From assembly GCA_032156805.1 (NCBI GenBank), contig JALDXQ010000008.1, positions 8,715-72,714 of the forward strand: 64,000 nucleotides of DNA, written 5' to 3'. The position numbers and the translations under genes were made by a program. Positions 7,257 through 15,772 of this stretch are shown in pieces (position 1 is the stretch's first letter; every line of letters starts with the position of its first letter). The notes beneath the pieces are model-generated. The model ran no database searches, was not told the origin of the DNA, and saw only the letters and a program-made list of their open reading frames with translations. This DNA comes from Gp6-AA40 sp032156805 (GTDB lineage: Bacteria; Acidobacteriota; Vicinamibacteria; Vicinamibacterales; UBA2999).

Positions 7257-8816
7257 CTACTGCGTCACCACGAACTCTGGCCGCGTCGTTCGATTCGCGA
7301 GCGCCGCGGCCAGCTCGAGCGCCAGGCGGGCGACCTGGCTCGTACCAGCCGAATCGATCTTCTGCCAGTCATCACCAGGCCGGTGATAGTCGTTGTGGAA
7401 CCCGGTGAAGAAGTTGATCGCCGGAATGCGGCGCGCGAGGAAGTTGTAGTCGTCGCTGCGTCCCGCGCCGGGTCCCTCGCGCTTGATCGTGAGCGATGAC
7501 GCACTGGTCTTGACAGCCGTCTTCAGGTCGGCCTCGATCGACGGCGCGGAATCGAGACCGCTCACGTCCACCGATCCGTTAGCTCGCCCGACCATGTCGA
7601 GATTCAGCATTGCGATCGTGTTCTCGACCGGCACGTGCGGGGCGTTCACGTAGTGCGCCGATCCCAGCAGGCCACGCTCTTCACCAGCAAAGGCGACAAA
7701 CACCAGCGTTCGTGGAAATCGGCCGCGGTCGGCAACCGCGGCTCGCGCCATCTCGATGATCGACGCGGTGCCGGAGGCGTTGTCGTCGGCGCCGTTGTGG
7801 ATCTCGCCCGCCCGGTCGGGGGTCACTGACAACCGGCCCCCCAGCCCGACGTGATCGTAGTGAGCACCGATGACGATGGCCTCATTCGCCCGGGCAGGAT
7901 CGTTGCCGGGCAGCACGCCGACGACGTTGCGGACCATGCGCCGGTTCTTCGCCAGATACTCGGTGTAGTCGACTTTTCCGTCGGGCAGCTCGCGGGATCT
8001 CGGCACGAGGTCGCCGTCGATCAGTCGAGCCACGGCCTCGAGTTGCCACGCCTCGAGCAGCGGCTGCGCCTCGGTGCGGCGGATTCGCAGGACAGGGATG
8101 GAGTGGTCCTCGGCTTCCGGGTCGGATCCGAACAAGGCGTAGGGAGCGTCGTCGACCCGGTGCACAGGGTCGCTGACGACGAGCAGGATCCTGGCGCCCT
8201 TGCTGCGAGCGAGCGCCGCCTTGGCAGACAACGTGGTCTGCGCCATCGGACGAGTGCCGTTCAGTCGGCTGCCTGCGTCGCGCTCCTGCGGCTCATGACT
8301 GAAGATCAGGACCGCTTTGCCTTTGACGTCGATGTCCCGGTAATCGTCGTAGCCGATATCCGGGACCGCGAGGCCATATCCCGCAAACACCAACGGCAAC
8401 GCCTGCAACTCGGTCGAGGGTTTCGTGGAGTCTTCATTCGCAGGCGCTGACAGCGGGTAGTAGCTCACGCCCAGGTCGAAGCTGACGGTCCGGCCCTTCG
8501 AGCCGATCGACAACTTGTTCGTTGCCCCGACCGTGAGACCCGCGTTCAACTGGAATGGCTGAAACCACTCCTTGCCCGATCCGCCGGGCTCGAGACCAAC
8601 GGCCTTGAACTGTTCTGCGATGTAGTTGCCGGCCGACTCCAGTTCAGCAGAACCATTCCCGCGGCCTTTGAGCTCGTCAGACGAGAGAAACTTGATGTGC
8701 TGGAGAAGGGTATCTGGTGGAATATCGGCCGGAGCCGCAACGAGCACGCTGCACGCCGCCGCAAGTGCGAGCACGGCGACGTGCGAACGTGCGAATGTGC
8801 CGAGAGACGATCGCAT
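7257..8816 (-). CDS. Secreted M28-family zinc aminopeptidase with PA domain
   Basis: The 519-aa precursor begins with a signal peptide ending near AACSVLVAA. A PA insert (GYGLAVPDIGYDDY to KAVLIFSHEP) lies in the first half. The M28 catalytic half shows the metal and catalytic set: GAHYDHVG, NGADDNASGTA, the GEERGLLGS acid pair, LDMVG and the terminal His in NDYHRPGDDW. Such enzymes remove N-terminal residues from peptides outside the cytoplasm. A longer reading that starts near 9149 would run through the neighbouring gene in another frame; the ATG at 8816 with the signal peptide is the sensible start. It follows the dehydrogenase-like gene by 11 nt and may be co-transcribed. Confidence 0.88.
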   Translation of the reverse strand: MRSSLGTFARSHVAVLALAAACSVLVAAPADIPPDTLLQHIKFLSSDELKGRGNGSAELESAGNYIAEQFKAVGLEPGGSGKEWFQPFQLNAGLTVGATNKLSIGSKGRTVSFDLGVSYYPLSAPANEDSTKPSTELQALPLVFAGYGLAVPDIGYDDYRDIDVKGKAVLIFSHEPQERDAGSRLNGTRPMAQTTLSAKAALARSKGARILLVVSDPVHRVDDAPYALFGSDPEAEDHSIPVLRIRRTEAQPLLEAWQLEAVARLIDGDLVPRSRELPDGKVDYTEYLAKNRRMVRNVVGVLPGNDPARANEAIVIGAHYDHVGLGGRLSVTPDRAGEIHNGADDNASGTASIIEMARAAVADRGRFPRTLVFVAFAGEERGLLGSAHYVNAPHVPVENTIAMLNLDMVGRANGSVDVSGLDSAPSIEADLKTAVKTSASSLTIKREGPGAGRSDDYNFLARRIPAINFFTGFHNDYHRPGDDWQKIDSAGTSQVARLALELAAALANRTTRPEFVVTQ

Positions 8817-8827
8817 CACGATCGATC

Positions 8828-9673
8828 CTACCCCAGCGCGTTTTCCACGAGGACTCGTTCGCGAGTATTCAGTGCCGGCACACGCGTTGCCACGATGCCC
8901 CTGGTTGAAAGCAGTGCTGGCAGCACGCCAACACGGCCGCGGGCGCCAAATTCGCCGCCAAGCACCGTCAGCACGCCGAAAGTTCGACGAGACGCCGTCA
9001 GGATCGCCTCGGTCACGCGCGCTGCCGCCAGCCCGAGCGCATGCGCTCCAGGTGGCCAGAGGTGGCTGAGACGGCTCTCGATGCGCGAGAGTTGAACCTG
9101 GGAGAGCACTCGCTCCAGCGCCTGCCCCCCTATGCTGGCCTCGCTCCATGGCACGACGAGGCTGCGGGGAGGTGCGCCAAGGACGGTCAGCTCAATTTCG
9201 GTGGGTGAGCATTGCGCTTCCATGGCTACCATCGACTTCACCGCGCCGATCAACGCTTCCGATGCGGACCCGAGCAGGCGATCGCGCCGCAGATGCAGTT
9301 CCCGTGCTGCAGCCACGAGCATCTCGTCCTGAGAGGATCCTGCAAACACGAGAGGGGATTGCTCGAGGTACGGTATCAGCCGCTTCAACAAGGCGAGCCC
9401 CTCTTCGCCGCGCCACTCCTGCGAGGTTCGCCCGCTGCGATCCGCCAAGATGCAGACTCGTGCGCCGACCACGCGCGTGACGTCGGCGCTTCCTTCGAGC
9501 GACGCGTGAGAACTCTCAATCGCTCCAGCCTGCTGGATGTCCAGCGCCTTGCCCGCTGCCACGTTCGCGGCATCATCGATGAGCACGATTCGCCGTACGC
9601 GCGCGCCGCGCGCGAGGGCGTGGGCGATGGCACCGCCCAATTCACCAGCTCCGATGATGCAAACAGTCGACAC
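8828..9673 (-). CDS. Malate/lactate dehydrogenase-like protein without catalytic residues
   Basis: The 281-aa protein keeps the N-terminal NAD-binding GAGELGGAIAHALA motif and the Asp that binds the ribose (LIDD), and aligns along its length with malate/lactate dehydrogenases. The catalytic machinery is gone. The GGHGD motif is GAPPR (residues 166-170, His replaced by Pro168), and the block that should read LDSAR is ALIGA, so the catalytic Asp is Leu141 and the substrate Arg is Ala144. It is about 30 residues shorter than typical enzymes. The frame is intact, which argues for a maintained non-catalytic role, perhaps NAD sensing or scaffolding. A true malate dehydrogenase is expected elsewhere in the genome. 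Confidence 0.75.
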   Translation of the reverse strand: MSTVCIIGAGELGGAIAHALARGARVRRIVLIDDAANVAAGKALDIQQAGAIESSHASLEGSADVTRVVGARVCILADRSGRTSQEWRGEEGLALLKRLIPYLEQSPLVFAGSSQDEMLVAAARELHLRRDRLLGSASEALIGAVKSMVAMEAQCSPTEIELTVLGAPPRSLVVPWSEASIGGQALERVLSQVQLSRIESRLSHLWPPGAHALGLAAARVTEAILTASRRTFGVLTVLGGEFGARGRVGVLPALLSTRGIVATRVPALNTRERVLVENALG

Positions 9674-9770
9674 GAGTCAGTGGGGTATTCTAGTTGACGG
9701 TCGTGGTTCCCGCTTCTCCCTTCTCGCTCTTCGGATTGTGTTCACGTTCAGGTTCGGGCTCGATTAAGCG

Positions 9771-10481
9771 ATGACATCACTCTCTGGCAAAGTTGCGTTC
9801 GTGACCGGTGGCTCGCGTGGGATTGGTCTCGCGACCGCCAAGGCGTTCGTCGCCAGCGGCGCTGCGGTGGCGATCACAGGAACCGAGCAGGGCCGCCTCG
9901 ACTCCGCAGTAGCGACGCTGGGCAACAAGGCCATCGGCATCCGCGCCGATGTTCGGCAGTATGCCGAGGTCGAGTCGGCCCTGGCGCGCGTCGAATCCAC
10001 GTTCGGCGGCGTCGACATCGTCATCAACAACGCTGGCGTCGGCGTGTTTCGGCCGGTGTCCGACATGGCCGTCGAAGAGTGGCACCAGATCATCGACACG
10101 AATCTGAGCGGCGTCTTCTATTGCTGTCACGCCGCGCTCCCGCGTCTCAAGGCGCGTGGTGGCGGATGGATCATCAACATCAGCAGCTTGGCGAGCAAGA
10201 ACGCTTTCGTGAATGGCGCGGCCTACTGCGCATCGAAGTCGGCGCTGAATGCCTTCAGCGAAGCGTTGATGCAGGAGGTGCGCTACGACGGTATTCGCGT
10301 GGCCTATGTCCTTCCCGGATCGGTCAACACCGGCTTCGGAGGACTGTCGAATACCAAGTCCGAATGGGCCCTGATGCCGGACGATGTCGCGGAAGTGATC
10401 GTCGATCTGATCGCCCACCCCTCGCGCAGCCTGCCGAGCCGAGTGGAGATCCGACCGGCACAACCGCCACGCAAATCATGA
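9771..10481 (+). CDS. Short-chain dehydrogenase/reductase (SDR)
   Basis: The 236-aa classical SDR has the cofactor motif TGGSRGIG near residue 13, NNAG at about 84-87, the catalytic Ser in NISSL and the Tyr/Lys pair in YCASK. Glycine-rich-loop residues and the basic position after it (SRG) do not decide between NADH and NADPH. It stands alone on the plus strand with a 97-nt upstream gap that contains a pyrimidine-rich stretch and GTTCAC/GTTCAG/GTTCGG hexamers. The substrate cannot be predicted. Confidence 0.88.
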   Translation: MTSLSGKVAFVTGGSRGIGLATAKAFVASGAAVAITGTEQGRLDSAVATLGNKAIGIRADVRQYAEVESALARVESTFGGVDIVINNAGVGVFRPVSDMAVEEWHQIIDTNLSGVFYCCHAALPRLKARGGGWIINISSLASKNAFVNGAAYCASKSALNAFSEALMQEVRYDGIRVAYVLPGSVNTGFGGLSNTKSEWALMPDDVAEVIVDLIAHPSRSLPSRVEIRPAQPPRKS

Positions 10482-10517
10482 AGTCGACGCGATCTGTCGA
10501 TTAACGATCGTAGCTTT

Positions 10518-10772
10518 GTGGCCAAGTCCGCCTTCAGCAAGCATCGCGACGAGCTCGAGAAGCACGAGACGATGATGGGCCGCGACCGGGGGCGCCTTGC
10601 CGTCGCGATGGACCTGCTGACCGACGCCCTCGCGATGGTGGGACAGCACGGTGTCTACTGTCAGAGCGCGCGCCGGCCGGGGCAGCCGACGATGGACATC
10701 TCCATGGTGCTGGAACAGATCAGCGACGCGAAAGAGCTGGTGCAGAGCGTCATCGAGGCAGAGCGAAAGTGA
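10518..10772 (+). CDS. Small helical protein of unknown function
   Basis: 84 residues from a GTG start at 10518, charged and probably all-helical, with one Cys (residue 48) and no signal or membrane segment. I recognise no family. It overlaps the following pseudokinase gene by 4 nt (GTGA), so the two are very probably translated together, and it may be a partner of that protein. An ATG inside at 10572 would give a shorter product. Confidence 0.6.
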   Translation: MAKSAFSKHRDELEKHETMMGRDRGRLAVAMDLLTDALAMVGQHGVYCQSARRPGQPTMDISMVLEQISDAKELVQSVIEAERK

Positions 10773-11674
10773 ACGCATCGGCGCCGGCCCCAATCGGGGT
10801 CATCGCGCATTACAACCTGCTCGAGCGGCTCGAGTCGTCCGGGCCGGGTGACCTCTATCGCGCCCGCGACACCAGGCTCGGGCGCACGGTCGCCGTCCGG
10901 CTGCTCCCGGCCGACTTCACCGTCGACCGCGCCCGGCTCATCGAGGGGGCGCGCGGCCTCAGCGCGTTGTCGCATCCCAACGTCACCGCGCTCTTCGGCG
11001 TCGGTGAGCACGAAGGGCGTGTGTATCTGGCGTTCGAGTTTCAGAAGGGACAGTCGCTGCGCGCCGAATCAGCCGGCCGCCAGATGAACGTGCGGCGCGC
11101 GGTCGAGATCGCGATCCAGATCGCCGACGCCGTGGCCGATGCGCACGGCCATGGATTCGGACACGGCGGCCTCAGTCCCGACTCGGTCGTCATCAGCGCC
11201 AAGGGACGGGCCAAGATTCCTGCCTTCGAGCTGGCGTCGCAGAGTGGATTCGATCACAACGGCCACGATGGCCGGTTGATTGACTACGAGGCTCCAGAAG
11301 AGGCGCGTGGTGAGCGCCCGGACGATCGCTCGGACATCTACTCCGTGGGCGCCATCCTGTATGAGACGCTGACGACGCGCCGGCCAATGCATCGCGGGGC
11401 GTCGGCGCCGAGCGCGTCGAACCCGAAGGTGCCGAAGGAGCTCGACGAGATCGTCCTGAAGGCGCTGGCGCCGAATCCGGACTCGCGTTTTCAGAGCGCG
11501 GTCGCCTTTGCAGGCGCATTACGGGGGTCGATTGCGGTACTGGACGCGCTCGGCGTGGCCGGTGAAGAAGAGGAGCTGGCGCAGACGCAGTCGACCAGCT
11601 TCGGGCGGGTGGCCGCGATGGTCGGCGGCATGCTGGTCGTGGCCGCCGTGATTGCCTGGTGGCTGCTGGCTTAA
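10769..11674 (+). CDS. Membrane-anchored serine/threonine pseudokinase
   Basis: The 301-aa protein has the eukaryotic-type kinase fold but every catalytic element is altered. The ATP-loop GAGGMG is SSGPGD, the VAIK lysine is Arg44 (VAVR), the HRDLKPEN loop reads HGGLSPDS (132-139, so catalytic Asp is Gly134), and DFG reads AFE (152-154). Structural motifs remain: APE at 175-177 and the SDIYSVG helix at 188-194. One C-terminal transmembrane segment spans about 281-300. The kinase domain should face the cytoplasm. A role as a scaffold or phosphopeptide/ligand sensor is likely, and the FHA protein and receiver domain nearby support a signalling context. The start is GTG, coupled to the upstream small gene. 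Confidence 0.82.
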   Translation: MNASAPAPIGVIAHYNLLERLESSGPGDLYRARDTRLGRTVAVRLLPADFTVDRARLIEGARGLSALSHPNVTALFGVGEHEGRVYLAFEFQKGQSLRAESAGRQMNVRRAVEIAIQIADAVADAHGHGFGHGGLSPDSVVISAKGRAKIPAFELASQSGFDHNGHDGRLIDYEAPEEARGERPDDRSDIYSVGAILYETLTTRRPMHRGASAPSASNPKVPKELDEIVLKALAPNPDSRFQSAVAFAGALRGSIAVLDALGVAGEEEELAQTQSTSFGRVAAMVGGMLVVAAVIAWWLLA

Positions 11675-12036
11675 GTCCCGGGTGCTGCAGCGTTCGTGAG
11701 AATCTCTCCCAGCCGTTCCGAGAACGCCGATCGCGCCAACACCTGATCGACGCCGGCAGCGCGTGCGCGTTCGATGGTGGCGGTGTCGACGTGCGAGACA
11801 TAGCCGAGCGTTCGGGTCGCCGCCAGCGCCGGGTCGGCCTTCATCGCGGCGATTGCGTCGATGGGCGCGAGCTTGCCACTGTTCAGATCGAAGATCACCA
11901 GCGACGGCTGCTTGTCCCTCACCGTCTGCAGCACTTTCTCCTTCGATCGTTCAAAGTACATGTCGACGCCGAGCTGCTTCGCCGCCGTCGAGATCTTGAT
12001 CGAAAAGATCAGGTCGTCTACTACGCACACGATCAT
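11671..12036 (-). CDS. Stand-alone receiver-domain protein
   Basis: The 121-aa protein consists of one receiver domain: acidic pair D7-D8, phosphoacceptor Asp50 in LVIFDLNSG, Ser81 in the Thr/Ser switch position. The conserved Lys of the fifth strand is Arg102 (LARSAF), a substitution that usually weakens signalling chemistry. No output domain. It converges on the pseudokinase gene, the two stop codons overlapping in one TTAA at 11671-11674, and is divergent from the hydrolase gene with only 20 nt between starts. Confidence 0.8.
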   Translation of the reverse strand: MIVCVVDDLIFSIKISTAAKQLGVDMYFERSKEKVLQTVRDKQPSLVIFDLNSGKLAPIDAIAAMKADPALAATRTLGYVSHVDTATIERARAAGVDQVLARSAFSERLGEILTNAAAPGT

Positions 12037-12056
12037 GTTGATAGGATTGTACCCGC

Positions 12057-12710
12057 ATGATTGTGGAGGTGCGTGCCGTGCCGCCGTTCGAGAAGAACGG
12101 CTTCGTCGTGGCGTGCGAGCGGACGCGCGAGGCGCTCATCATCGATCCCGGTGACGAGGCCGATCAACTCGTTGCCGCGGTGCGCGACTTCGACCTCGAT
12201 GTCAGGATGATCCTGTTGACGCACGCACACGTGGACCACATCACGGGCGTGGCGGCGGTCAAGAACGAGTACAGCGCTCCGGTCTATCTGCATCGCGACG
12301 ACCTGTTTCTGTACGAGGGCGCCGTGGAGCAGGGCGCGATGTTCGGGTTCAAGGTGCGGCGACCACCACCGGTTGACGTCTACTACGACGGCACGCCGCT
12401 CGCCTTCGGTGACTACCTCGTCAACGTGCATCACACGCCCGGTCACTGTCCGGGCGGCGTCTGCCTTCAGATCGGCCGGAGCGGTGAGAAGGGTGACCAC
12501 TTGTTCGTGGGCGACACGCTGTTCGCCGGATCGATTGGTCGCACCGATCTGCCGGGTGGCGACTACAACGTGCTCATGCGCTCCATCACGCAGGTGCTGT
12601 TTCCACTCGGCAGCGAGGCGATCGTGCATCCCGGCCACGGGCCGGATACGACGATCGCGCGTGAGCGCTCGACGAATCCGTTCGTGCTGGAATATCTCGC
12701 CGCTCATTGA
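12057..12710 (+). CDS. Metallo-beta-lactamase-fold hydrolase (glyoxalase II-like)
   Basis: The 217-aa protein has the metal-binding set H56-x-H58-x-D60-H61 (THAHVDH), His130 (TPGHCPGG), Asp153 (VGDTLF) and His194 (HPGHG). Architecture matches short glyoxalase II-like thioesterases such as YcbL. The likely reaction is hydrolysis of a thioester such as S-lactoylglutathione or a related low-molecular-weight thiol ester, in the cytoplasm. The SIGRTDLPGG segment is typical of this subgroup. The stop codon overlaps a small hairpin (AAGATTG/CAATCTT, 12710-12725). Confidence 0.85.
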   Translation: MIVEVRAVPPFEKNGFVVACERTREALIIDPGDEADQLVAAVRDFDLDVRMILLTHAHVDHITGVAAVKNEYSAPVYLHRDDLFLYEGAVEQGAMFGFKVRRPPPVDVYYDGTPLAFGDYLVNVHHTPGHCPGGVCLQIGRSGEKGDHLFVGDTLFAGSIGRTDLPGGDYNVLMRSITQVLFPLGSEAIVHPGHGPDTTIARERSTNPFVLEYLAAH

Positions 12711-12800
12711 AGATTGGGCAATCTTAGCCATATCACTAATCGAGAATCTTCAATCAACATCCAATCAAAGATCCCCCATCAAGAATCTCGAATCAATCAG
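12710..12800. repeat. Heptamer array (AATCNNN / NNNNAAT) between convergent genes
   Basis: A 7-bp-arm hairpin at 12710-12725 is followed by AATCGAG, AATCTTC and AATCAAC (12738-12758), then ATCCAAT, CAAAGAT, CCCCCAT, CAAGAAT and CTCGAAT, all in one 7-bp register up to about 12800. The stop codon of the FHA gene is inside the last units. The AT-rich composition contrasts with the surrounding genes. Confidence 0.75.
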
Positions 12801-13092
12801 CCTCGCGCGTCGCGATCAGCTCGACGCGTCCGACCTTCAATCGATCGCCCGGCGAGAGACGGGCGGTCTCCACGCGCGCGCCGTTGACGTACGTGCCGTT
12901 GGTGCTCTCAAGGTCGCGGACTTCGAGCTCGCCGGTCGGCAGCGCCGACAGGCGGCAGTGCACGCGCGAGACCAGCGCTGCGTCCACGATGAAGTCGGCG
13001 CCGGTGGAACGGCCGATGGTGCGAATGCCACCTGAGAGAATGCGAAAGGTGCGTTCGGGGCGATCTTCAGTGATGGTCTTCAGGATCCACAT
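12793..13092 (-). CDS. Stand-alone FHA-domain protein
   Basis: Ninety-nine residues that are almost entirely one forkhead-associated domain, a phosphothreonine-peptide binding module. The diagnostic residues are all there: GRS at 27-29, Ser42 and His45 in SRVHCRL, and NGT/NG at 65-67 and 70-71. It could read phosphorylation made by a Ser/Thr kinase elsewhere, since the nearby kinase-like protein is catalytically dead. It has no signal peptide. The stop codon is encoded in a heptamer repeat. Confidence 0.88.
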   Translation of the reverse strand: MWILKTITEDRPERTFRILSGGIRTIGRSTGADFIVDAALVSRVHCRLSALPTGELEVRDLESTNGTYVNGARVETARLSPGDRLKVGRVELIATREAD

Positions 13093-13143
13093 GTTGGCGT
13101 GAGCATATTACCGCGAGTAACGGAGGTGAGCGGAGGAACGGAT

Positions 13144-13233
13144 CGCCACGGAGCCACGGGGCGAGGGGCAGCCACACCAGTAACGCGCGTCGCGCGAGGT
13201 CAGTCCCCCTCGTCTCAGCGTCTCTGCGGTTCG
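13144..13233. repeat. Inverted repeat with heptamer-like units (CACGGAG / GTCTCTG)
   Basis: The left arm at about 13144-13168 (CCACGGAGCCACGG then GCGAGGGG) is largely complementary to the right arm at 13205-13233 (CCCCCTCGTCTCAGCG then TCTCTGCGGTTCG). The 163-nt gap between the FHA gene start and the E1 gene end holds nothing else recognisable. Confidence 0.55.
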
Positions 13234-13255
13234 TGATTAGGTGACGTCATCCCGA

Positions 13256-15712
13256 TCAGTACGCAACGAGCAACCGTGCCGCCTTCTCGATCTCGGACTG
13301 CGAGGGCAGGAAATATTCCTCGAGCGGCGGCGAGTAGGGCACCGGCGTATCGAGTGCAGCGATGATGCGCACCGGCGCGTCGAGCGATTCGAATGCCTCT
13401 TCCTGAATGATGGCGGCGAGGCTTTCACCGATACTGCCAGTTCGCGTGTCTTCGTGCACGATGAGGACCCGGCTGCAGTGGCGGGCGACGGCAAGTACCG
13501 CCGGCCGGTCCAGGGGCGACAGCGTCCGCAGATCGAGCACGCTCGTCTCGATGCCCTCGGCGGCCAGTGTTGCTGCGACGCGAAGCGCCACGTGCACGTA
13601 GGCGCCGTACGAGATGATCGCCAGGTCGTCGCCGGTACGCCGGAGCGCGGCTTTCCCAAGCCGCAGCGGCTCAGGCGCGGGCGACGGGAGCGCCTGCTTG
13701 ATTGCCGGATCGCGATAGAGCGCGATGTGTTCGTAGAAAAGCACGGGATCCGGATCGGCAACGGCGCTCGCCATCAAAGCGCGGGCGTCCTCCGGGGTCG
13801 AAGGCGCGACGATCTTCAGCCCGGGCGTGCGATAGAACCACGCTTCGGTGTTCTGCGAGTGATACGGCCCGGCGTGCCGCAGCCCACCCCACGGCATCCT
13901 GATGACCATCGGGACCGAGCCGCCCCACCGATACCGGATCTTGGCGGCGTTGTTCACCAACTGGTTGAAGCCGCTCGCGACGAAGTCGTTGAACTGCATC
14001 TCGCCGATCGGGCGCTGACCGGCCAGGGCGGCACCGATGCAGACCCCCAGCACGCCACCTTCGGCCAGCGGCGAGTTGATGAGGCGATCGCCGAATTCCC
14101 CGAGGAGGGGCCGAAGCAACAGGAACGAGTTGCCATAGCGGCCGCCAACGTCCTCGCCGTAGACGAAGACGCGCGGATCGGCGCGCAGCGCGTCGGCAAT
14201 GCCGAGGGCGATTGCATCGAGAAACGTCTGCCCTTTTCGATCGAACGGAACGCCGCGATCCTCGTGCGGCAGGGACGGGCTCAGATCGATCGACAGACGG
14301 ACGTCCGGCTCGAGGGGCTCGCTCCGAGTCTGCACCGAGTCGCAGGCGTACACGCGCGCGCCGGCGTGTTCGGGTTCGGGCCAGGGCGCGTCAACAATTG
14401 CGCGGGCCTCGGTCTCGACCAGCCGTTGGGCCTCGTGTCGAAGTTGTTCCAGCTCGGACGAGCCAATGATGCCAGCCGCCTCGAGCCGACCAGCGTAGCC
14501 ACGGATCGGATCTCGCTCCGACCAGAACGCGTACAGATCCGGATCCGCGTACGCGCCGGGAGACAGGCGAGCGTAGTCCCAGGACACTGGCGGTTCCTTT
14601 CCGAGAAACAGCATGTCGTCGTGGTGAGCATGGCCGGACATCCGCATCGAGATGAGCTCGATGAGCGTGGGGCCGTGACCTGAGCGGGCGCGATCGGCGG
14701 CCCATGTGAACGCGGCCGCCACCTGGTCGGGGTCTGTTCCGTCGATCGTGATGCCCGGAATGCCGTAGCCACTGGCCTTGTCAGCAAAGACTCGAGCAGC
14801 CGACTGTTCGGATACAGGGGTCGAGAGCGCCGTCTGGTTGTTCTCGATGCAGAAGACGGCCGGCAGCCGGCGCGCGGCGCAGAGATTGATCGCCTCGTGC
14901 CATTCGCCGAGCGAGGAGCCACCCTCGCCAATGAACGAGAACGCCACCCGCTGCTGGCCCTCACGAGAGAACGCCATTGCGATGCCGGCGATCGAGAGAG
15001 TGCTGATCGAAAGAGGCGCCGTCGCTGGCAGGATCCCCCATTCCCAGTCACCGATGTGGAGGTCGCGACCGTCCATCGGCGGTCCCTGCTTCGCCATCTG
15101 CGCGTTGAGCACCATGCGGATCGTCGCGGGCTCGGGCCGCATTGCGAGCGCGACGCCGAGGTCCCGAATGATCGGGCCGACGACGTCGCCCTGCCATCCC
15201 CGTGAAGCATCACGCCATGCCGCGCCCCGCTTCAGGCGGATTCCTGCCGCGTAGATCGCCTCCTGCCCGAGGGATCGAAAGCCTTTCCCCTGGAAAGGAA
15301 TCTCCGCGTACTTGATCTCGCCACTCAGGAAGAACTGCTTGAGACGGTTGTCCACCGCGCGCGTCAGGATCATCCCGCGGAGGATCTCGCGCCGCTCATC
15401 ACTCGTCAGCGACGCGCTGATGGCCTCTCGTGCCAGGAACCCGTCGCAGGCGTCGAGCAGCTCGTCACGCGCCTTCTCCAATCGCGCGCTGGCGGTGACA
15501 CCCGGCGTCGTGTCCGGAAGATTGCTGACGGTAATCTCGTTGAGTTCTCGTCGAAGTTCGGCCGTGAGTGCCGTCCGGAGCTGTCCGATAGACGCGTCAT
15601 CGATGGACTGCTGAGCCGCGTCACACGATAGCAGCGCTCGTTGAACGGCAGGCAGGGCAAACGGATATCGCTCGACGACGAACGATAACAGTCGATCTGA
15701 CAACGTCGACAT
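13256..15712 (-). CDS. Fused E1 alpha-beta subunit of a 2-oxoacid dehydrogenase
   Basis: The 818-aa protein joins the thiamine-diphosphate-binding alpha half (about 120-420; GEGGSSLGEW to ENNQTALS, with Glu replacing Asp in the GDG motif) to the beta half (about 485-818; GEDVGGRYGNSFLL, and the C-terminal transketolase-type domain around VLIVHEDTRTGSIGESL). It decarboxylates a 2-oxoacid and passes the acyl group to lipoyl-E2. The first 110 residues are an extra helical region. Fused E1 chains of this kind occur in Bacteroidetes and Acidobacteriota and are usually annotated as branched-chain or pyruvate type. Its likely partners, E2 and E3, are 10-13 kb away. Confidence 0.9.
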   Translation of the reverse strand: MSTLSDRLLSFVVERYPFALPAVQRALLSCDAAQQSIDDASIGQLRTALTAELRRELNEITVSNLPDTTPGVTASARLEKARDELLDACDGFLAREAISASLTSDERREILRGMILTRAVDNRLKQFFLSGEIKYAEIPFQGKGFRSLGQEAIYAAGIRLKRGAAWRDASRGWQGDVVGPIIRDLGVALAMRPEPATIRMVLNAQMAKQGPPMDGRDLHIGDWEWGILPATAPLSISTLSIAGIAMAFSREGQQRVAFSFIGEGGSSLGEWHEAINLCAARRLPAVFCIENNQTALSTPVSEQSAARVFADKASGYGIPGITIDGTDPDQVAAAFTWAADRARSGHGPTLIELISMRMSGHAHHDDMLFLGKEPPVSWDYARLSPGAYADPDLYAFWSERDPIRGYAGRLEAAGIIGSSELEQLRHEAQRLVETEARAIVDAPWPEPEHAGARVYACDSVQTRSEPLEPDVRLSIDLSPSLPHEDRGVPFDRKGQTFLDAIALGIADALRADPRVFVYGEDVGGRYGNSFLLLRPLLGEFGDRLINSPLAEGGVLGVCIGAALAGQRPIGEMQFNDFVASGFNQLVNNAAKIRYRWGGSVPMVIRMPWGGLRHAGPYHSQNTEAWFYRTPGLKIVAPSTPEDARALMASAVADPDPVLFYEHIALYRDPAIKQALPSPAPEPLRLGKAALRRTGDDLAIISYGAYVHVALRVAATLAAEGIETSVLDLRTLSPLDRPAVLAVARHCSRVLIVHEDTRTGSIGESLAAIIQEEAFESLDAPVRIIAALDTPVPYSPPLEEYFLPSQSEIEKAARLLVAY

Positions 15713-15734
15713 GTTCTGATCCTAGGACACCAGC

Positions 15735-15768
15735 TGTGATTTTTCCGTGTGCTCGGGAGAAAATCACA
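15735..15768. promoter_or_regulatory. Inverted repeat between divergent E1 and methyltransferase genes
   Basis: TGTGATTTT at 15735-15743 and AAAATCACA at 15760-15768 are exact complements separated by 16 bp. They lie 22 bp from the E1 start and end just before the GTG at 15773. This could be an operator for E1 or an mRNA hairpin covering the methyltransferase start. Confidence 0.5.
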
Positions 15769-15772
15769 CCCG

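Noticed and set aside
13241..14683. 480-codon plus-strand open frame opposite the E1 gene
   Set aside because: No domain pattern and composition typical of an antisense shadow; the E1 protein on the other strand has catalytic motifs throughout.
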